From: Oscillospiraceae bacterium
Lineage (GTDB): Bacteria; Bacillota; Clostridia; Oscillospirales; Ruminococcaceae
Direction of reading: 5' to 3'
NCBI GenBank assembly: GCA_017848075.1
Contig: JAGALG010000185.1
Span: 1-8,412 of the forward strand
DNA length: 8,412 nt
Every line of letters begins with the position of its first letter. Position 1 is the stretch's first letter. Under the pieces are notes generated by a model. That model was not told the DNA's origin, searched no databases, and saw only the letters and a program-made list of their open reading frames with translations. A program made the translations under genes and the position numbers. Below are positions 6,651 through 8,412 of the stretch, one piece after another.

Positions 6651-7014
6651 AGTCCAAAGTTTTTTGATATTCCAATGTATAGCCATTGGGGTCCGAGAAG
6701 AAGAAAGAATAAACAGGGAAACGGGGGTGCTGTGCAGGAGGACCTTTCAAATCGATTACAGCCCGTCCTTGTAGTACTTTATACATATCATCCACAGCCT
6801 GCACGGAAGGCAGATTGAAGGAAATACAAGCTCCACTTGCCATAGGTCGTTCAGAGCCATATTCCACAAAAGCCAAATAGCCATAACCGCAGTCGAACCA
6901 GACCGTATGCCCTAAGTCCTTATAAACAGGAAGCTCCAAAACGCTGCTGTAATATACCATGGTCTCTTGAATATTTTTGCAGGGGAAGAAAATTACGCTG
7001 GATTCCGGCTTCAT
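6649..7014 (-). CDS. VOC-family protein (glyoxalase/bleomycin-resistance fold)
   Basis: This 121-residue protein is of typical length for one VOC unit, built of two beta-alpha-beta-beta-beta modules. The first module is VIFFPCKNIQETMVYYSSVLELPVYKDLGHTVWFDCGYGYLAFVE (7-51), with the usual 'FY..vLgl.v' helix. The second is CISFNLPSVQAVDDMYKVLQGRAV followed by the diagnostic FFFSDPNGYTLEYQ (104-117). E115 sits at the last metal-ligand position of the family. The histidines usually found at the starts of the two modules are not evident (SSVIFF and GACISFNL), so a metal-dependent glyoxalase role is doubtful; binding or sequestration of a small molecule is an alternative. ATG 7014 has AAGGAG (7029-7024 on the minus strand) 9 nt upstream. 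It has its own promoter and terminator. The substrate is unknown. Confidence 0.85.
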   Translation of the reverse strand: MKPESSVIFFPCKNIQETMVYYSSVLELPVYKDLGHTVWFDCGYGYLAFVEYGSERPMASGACISFNLPSVQAVDDMYKVLQGRAVIDLKGPPAQHPRFPVYSFFFSDPNGYTLEYQKTLD

Positions 7015-7047
7015 TATAAACAGCTCCTTTGTTCTATACTTTTCTTA

Positions 7048-7076
7048 AGTGTAGCATGGATAGAATGAGGTGGCAA
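7048..7076 (-). promoter_or_regulatory. Promoter of the VOC gene
   Basis: Minus strand: -35 TTGCCA (7076-7071), 17-nt spacer, -10 TACACT (7053-7048) preceded by TGC, an extended -10. The predicted start near 7041 gives a leader of about 27 nt. Confidence 0.7.
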
Positions 7077-7085
7077 GGTGCATAT

Positions 7086-7120
7086 AATAAAATCAGCCCA
7101 AAACAAGGTTTGGGCTGATT
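7086..7120 (-). terminator. Intrinsic terminator, probably once that of guaA
   Basis: Twelve-bp perfect stem AATCAGCCCAAA (7091-7102) with TTTGGGCTGATT (7109-7120), loop ACAAGG. Only on the minus strand is it followed by a T-rich stretch (GATTTTATTATATG), so it ends minus-strand transcription coming from the right. The only coding trace just before it is the GAG-TGG-GAA-TAA at 7148-7137, 16 nt away. That spacing suits a gene end and its terminator. Confidence 0.8.
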
Positions 7121-7136
7121 GAAATGCGATTGTAGA

Positions 7137-7148
7137 TTATTCCCACTC
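7137..7148 (-). other. Candidate attachment site: residual guaA 3' end (Glu-Trp-Glu-stop)
   Basis: On the minus strand the sequence is GAGTGGGAATAA, which reads E-W-E-stop. GMP synthase (GuaA) ends in a highly conserved (PAT)IEWE, and the guaA 3' end is an established insertion site of genomic islands and integrative elements. Upstream codons here read DTIFVDGFLFRFA, not the GuaA ending, and a TGA stands 19 codons before the stop. Only the last codons are therefore retained, as expected on the displaced side of an insertion. A terminator follows 16 nt downstream, and excisionase-like and toxin-like genes lie on the other side. The assignment rests on 12 bp plus context. Confidence 0.5.
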
Positions 7149-7413
7149 GGCAAATCGGAATAAAAATCCGTCCACGAAGATGGTATCAAACCATCAAAAC
7201 GCCGCTTTTCCAAGGATTATTCCGTATGTCCCAAATCTAAAATTCCGGTGCGGTATCAGTTTGGTATCAACCTGGTACCGGGCATGTATCTGTTCCATGC
7301 TTTTACTATTCTATCATGGGTAATGATACCTTTCCCTCACATTCCTAAAGACCGGCTTTGGTGTCATTTACTATTCTGCGGTCCAATTCTCATGCTGATT
7401 ATCCGGCTCATCC
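7149..7413. other. Gene-less segment at the putative element end
   Basis: These 265 bp hold no supported gene on either strand. The longest open stretches (plus strand 7248-7484; minus strand 7194-7298, 34 codons) lack a ribosome-binding site and resemble no family I recognise. The visible structure is the cluster of GGTATCA motifs, a second GATTATTCC (7215-7223) matching the one at the putative attachment site (7135-7143), and the inverted TTATTCC/GGAATAA pair (7137-7143 and 7157-7163). With the VOC promoter and terminator region, the whole stretch between genes is 7015-7413. Confidence 0.6.
7182..7330. repeat. GGTATCA heptamer cluster
   Basis: GGTATCA occurs at 7182-7188, 7252-7258 and 7263-7269 on the plus strand, and inverted as TGATACC at 7324-7330. 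The two middle copies are 11 bp apart, about one helical turn. A related GGTACC follows at 7274-7279. Short repeated motifs close to an attachment site often are arm-type binding sites for a tyrosine recombinase or excisionase. That role is inferred here. Confidence 0.5.
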
Positions 7414-7608
7414 TTAAGGTTTCTTCTTGTCGCAGCAGCCGTAGATTTTCTCCATCAGGTACTGACGGTTCACCCGGCCATTGACCACGATATAGCCCTG
7501 TTTCTTCATTTCTTCGTTCAGGCTTTTGATGATCCTGTAAGCCTCTGCTCTGGAAACTCCAAGCAGAGCCTGCACTTCATCTACCCTTGCAAACAGAGAA
7601 TCTGCCAT
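7414..7608 (-). CDS. Small helix-turn-helix protein, excisionase (Xis)-like
   Basis: This 64-residue basic protein is built around a helix-turn-helix at about residues 5-33 (LFARVDEVQALLGVSRAEAYRIIKSLNEEM). A short wing follows, GYIVVNGRVNRQYLMEKIYG (38-57). This resembles the small excisionase-like or DNA-binding proteins common on integrative conjugative elements of Clostridia (pattern LNEEL..KGFI..GRV...Y..E..YG). Such proteins steer the element's integrase towards excision and can regulate transcription. ATG 7606-7608 was chosen over ATG 7612-7614 because AAAGGAG (7623-7617) is 8 nt from the former and only 2 nt from the latter. A promoter lies upstream. Where such elements usually carry the integrase gene nearby, there is only non-coding DNA up to the putative attachment site. 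A transcription-regulator role is the alternative. Confidence 0.7.
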   Translation of the reverse strand: MADSLFARVDEVQALLGVSRAEAYRIIKSLNEEMKKQGYIVVNGRVNRQYLMEKIYGCCDKKKP

Positions 7609-7616
7609 ATGCATCG

Positions 7617-7623
7617 CTCCTTT
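7617..7623 (-). promoter_or_regulatory. Ribosome-binding site deciding the Xis-like start
   Basis: AAAGGAG on the minus strand lies 8 nt before ATG 7608 but only 2 nt before the in-frame ATG 7614, so the shorter 64-residue product is preferred. Confidence 0.65.
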
Positions 7624-7652
7624 CCTGTGGCGTTCCCTCGAAGAGCATCTTT

Positions 7653-7681
7653 ATTGTACAACACAAAAAAATGTATGGCAA
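7653..7681 (-). promoter_or_regulatory. Promoter of the Xis-like gene
   Basis: Minus strand: -35 TTGCCA (7681-7676), 17-nt spacer, -10 TACAAT (7658-7653). The predicted start near 7646 leaves a leader of just under 40 nt. Confidence 0.65.
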
Positions 7682-7741
7682 ACTTGTCGCAGGTATTTTG
7701 AAGTATATTTTTGATTCAGCACACCAAATAACAATTGAGAA

Positions 7742-7792
7742 AAATAAAATGAGAGGCTCCATACAGCTTTATCTGCTGCATGGAACCTCTCT
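7742..7792 (-). terminator. Intrinsic terminator of the PemK/MazF-like gene
   Basis: Long stem, AGAGG-CTCCAT-ACAGC (from 7752) pairing with GCTGC-ATGGA-ACCTCT (to 7790). It has two internal mismatches (C7757/A7785 and A7763/C7779) and a 7-nt loop. On the minus strand it is followed by CATTTTATTTTTC. It sits 34 nt after the toxin-like stop and upstream of the Xis-like promoter, so the two genes are separate units. On the plus strand TGTTTTTTC also follows, so the hairpin may act both ways. Confidence 0.8.
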
Positions 7793-7825
7793 GATGTTTT
7801 TTCGGGATCATGAATCCCTTGCCAT

Positions 7826-8362
7826 TTATCGCTTGCTATTTTTCTCGATAACTACATAATCCCAACCGAGACTATTGCAGCGGTCGCAGGTGTCCTTCGC
7901 TTTCTGGAAAGGGTCAAGTCGGCGTACCATATAGGAGCCGGTGTTCCGGTAAGCATCTACGCAGCGAGAACAAAGGCAACGGACGAATGCCCCATTCTTG
8001 GGTGAATAGTCCCAGAGACCATGGGTTTGCTTGAGCCCCCTGCGCAGCTGCTTGATTATCCGACGATCATCTACGAGACCGATGTACTTGCCGAGCTCGC
8101 ACTGGTTGACGGTCCGAGGCTGTTCCAGCATGACCATGGAGGGCTTCGATAATCCAAATTCCTCTCCGAGGAAAATGTGCGACGGCAGCCACTCCTTCTT
8201 AATCGCCGTCGTAATGGGCGCGACGATGGTTGTCGGACTGTTTTCATTGAAACCGTTGTCCTGTGTAATGAGCACTGGACGAACGCCCGACTGTACGGAA
8301 CCGGTTGTCTCGCCAAAGTCATACAGGTAAATCTGGAACTGCTTCACTTTTTGTGTCATCAT
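7826..8362 (-). CDS. PemK/MazF-family toxin-like protein with C-terminal zinc-ribbon-like extension
   Basis: This 178-residue protein joins a MazF/PemK domain (about 5-117) to a cysteine-rich tail. MazF features are FQIYLYDFGETTGSVQSGVRPVLITQ (9-34), with the conserved Q24-x-G-x-R28-P, TTIVAPITTAIKK (44-56), with T51 at the position of the catalytic Thr, and SMVMLEQPRTVNQCELGKYIGLVD (75-98). R28 and T51 match the RNase catalytic pair of MazF, so mRNA cleavage activity is plausible. The extension has C131-x2-C134 and C159-x2-C162 (plus C129), a likely zinc ribbon; ordinary MazF ends near 110-120 residues. A TTG at 8377 would extend the frame. ATG 8362 (or 8359) is preferred because of GAGAGGG (8375-8369). 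No antitoxin gene is visible downstream, and only 50 bp remain upstream. PemK-like proteins with this tail occur on Firmicutes mobile elements, where a true toxin role is not certain. Confidence 0.82.
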   Translation of the reverse strand: MMTQKVKQFQIYLYDFGETTGSVQSGVRPVLITQDNGFNENSPTTIVAPITTAIKKEWLPSHIFLGEEFGLSKPSMVMLEQPRTVNQCELGKYIGLVDDRRIIKQLRRGLKQTHGLWDYSPKNGAFVRCLCSRCVDAYRNTGSYMVRRLDPFQKAKDTCDRCNSLGWDYVVIEKNSKR

Positions 8363-8368
8363 TATTAT

Positions 8369-8375
8369 CCCTCTC
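8369..8375 (-). promoter_or_regulatory. Ribosome-binding site deciding the PemK/MazF-like start
   Basis: GAGAGGG on the minus strand precedes ATG 8362 by 6 nt and ATG 8359 by 9 nt. This excludes the upstream TTG at 8377 as the start. Which of the two adjacent ATGs is used cannot be decided. Confidence 0.6.
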
Positions 8376-8390
8376 AAATATGTAATTTGA
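8374..8390. repeat. Inverted repeat just upstream of the toxin-like gene
   Basis: TCAAAT (8374-8379) and ATTTGA (8385-8390) flank a 5-nt spacer directly before the ribosome-binding site of the PemK/MazF-like gene. It could be an operator for autoregulation, but it is AT-rich and short. Confidence 0.35.
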
Positions 8391-8412
8391 AGAGCGATGA
8401 AAAAGCCCTTCA

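Noticed and set aside
7194..7298. Minus-strand 34-codon frame (MEQIHARYQVDTKLIPHR...) between the Xis-like gene and the putative attachment site
   Set aside because: Considered as the tail of a lost integrase, but it has no ribosome-binding site, it overlaps the repeated GGTATCA motifs, and no recombinase motif such as the R-H-R-Y residues can be seen.
7248..7484. Plus-strand frame of 78 codons starting MRYQFGIN
   Set aside because: It overlaps the end of the minus-strand Xis-like gene and the repeat cluster, lacks a ribosome-binding site and matches no family I recognise.
7587..7859. Plus-strand frame of 90 codons
   Set aside because: It runs through the Xis-like promoter and the toxin terminator and has no ribosome-binding site or family pattern.
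8396..8412. GAAGGGCTTTTT on the minus strand at the window edge, like the right half of a terminator
   Set aside because: The matching left arm would lie outside the window, so it cannot be supported. If real, it would isolate the MazF-like gene from anything upstream.
1..8412. CRISPR arrays, tRNA or rRNA genes, complete insertion sequences
   Set aside because: No regularly spaced repeats, no cloverleaf-like or rRNA-like stretches, and no transposase gene or long terminal inverted repeats were seen.

Overview
The window looks like chromosomal DNA of a low-to-moderate GC Gram-positive anaerobe of the Clostridia (Oscillospiraceae or Lachnospiraceae-like). The reasons are strong AGGAGG ribosome-binding sites, short A/T-flanked intrinsic terminators, a Gram-positive-type LexA box, and a UvrX-like Y-family polymerase paired with a YolD-like protein. 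The species cannot be named from the sequence.

Layout. (1) Positions 1-3037, plus strand: the 3' part of a dipeptide/oligopeptide ABC importer operon. It holds the tail of the DppB-type permease, a complete DppC-type permease, and two ATPases (DppD-type and DppF-type) with tight or overlapping junctions, closed by a terminator. The substrate-binding protein is not in the window. (2) Positions 3110-5243, plus strand: an apparent SOS unit. A LexA-type box and an extended -10 promoter embedded in a perfect 12-bp-arm palindrome precede a Y-family translesion polymerase with catalytic D9/D141/E142 and a clamp-binding QMDLF motif. A YolD-like gene follows with a 4-bp ATGA overlap, then a bidirectional terminator. 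(3) Positions 5245-6584, minus strand: a stand-alone condensation-domain/alcohol-acyltransferase-like gene with its own promoter and a 13-bp palindrome at the predicted transcription start. (4) Positions 6617-7076, minus strand: a monocistronic VOC (glyoxalase/bleomycin-resistance fold) gene with its own promoter and terminator.

(5) Positions 7086-8412 look like a junction with a mobile element. On the minus strand, a terminator is preceded by GAGTGGGAATAA, which reads Glu-Trp-Glu-stop. That is the conserved end of GMP synthase (guaA), a known integration site for genomic islands. Only these last codons look GuaA-like. Beyond them lie about 265 bp of gene-less DNA with repeated GGTATCA motifs, then a small excisionase-like helix-turn-helix gene and a PemK/MazF-family toxin-like gene carrying an added C-terminal four-cysteine zinc-ribbon-like region. 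I infer that the window ends inside an integrated element, or its remnant, inserted at the guaA 3' end. No integrase is visible here.

The peptide importer, SOS polymerase unit, acyltransferase and VOC gene appear to be independent transcription units, and nothing in the sequence ties them into one pathway. I do not see a clearly new multi-gene system. The points most worth a second look are the guaA-type junction, the promoter palindrome of the SOS unit and the zinc-ribbon MazF protein.
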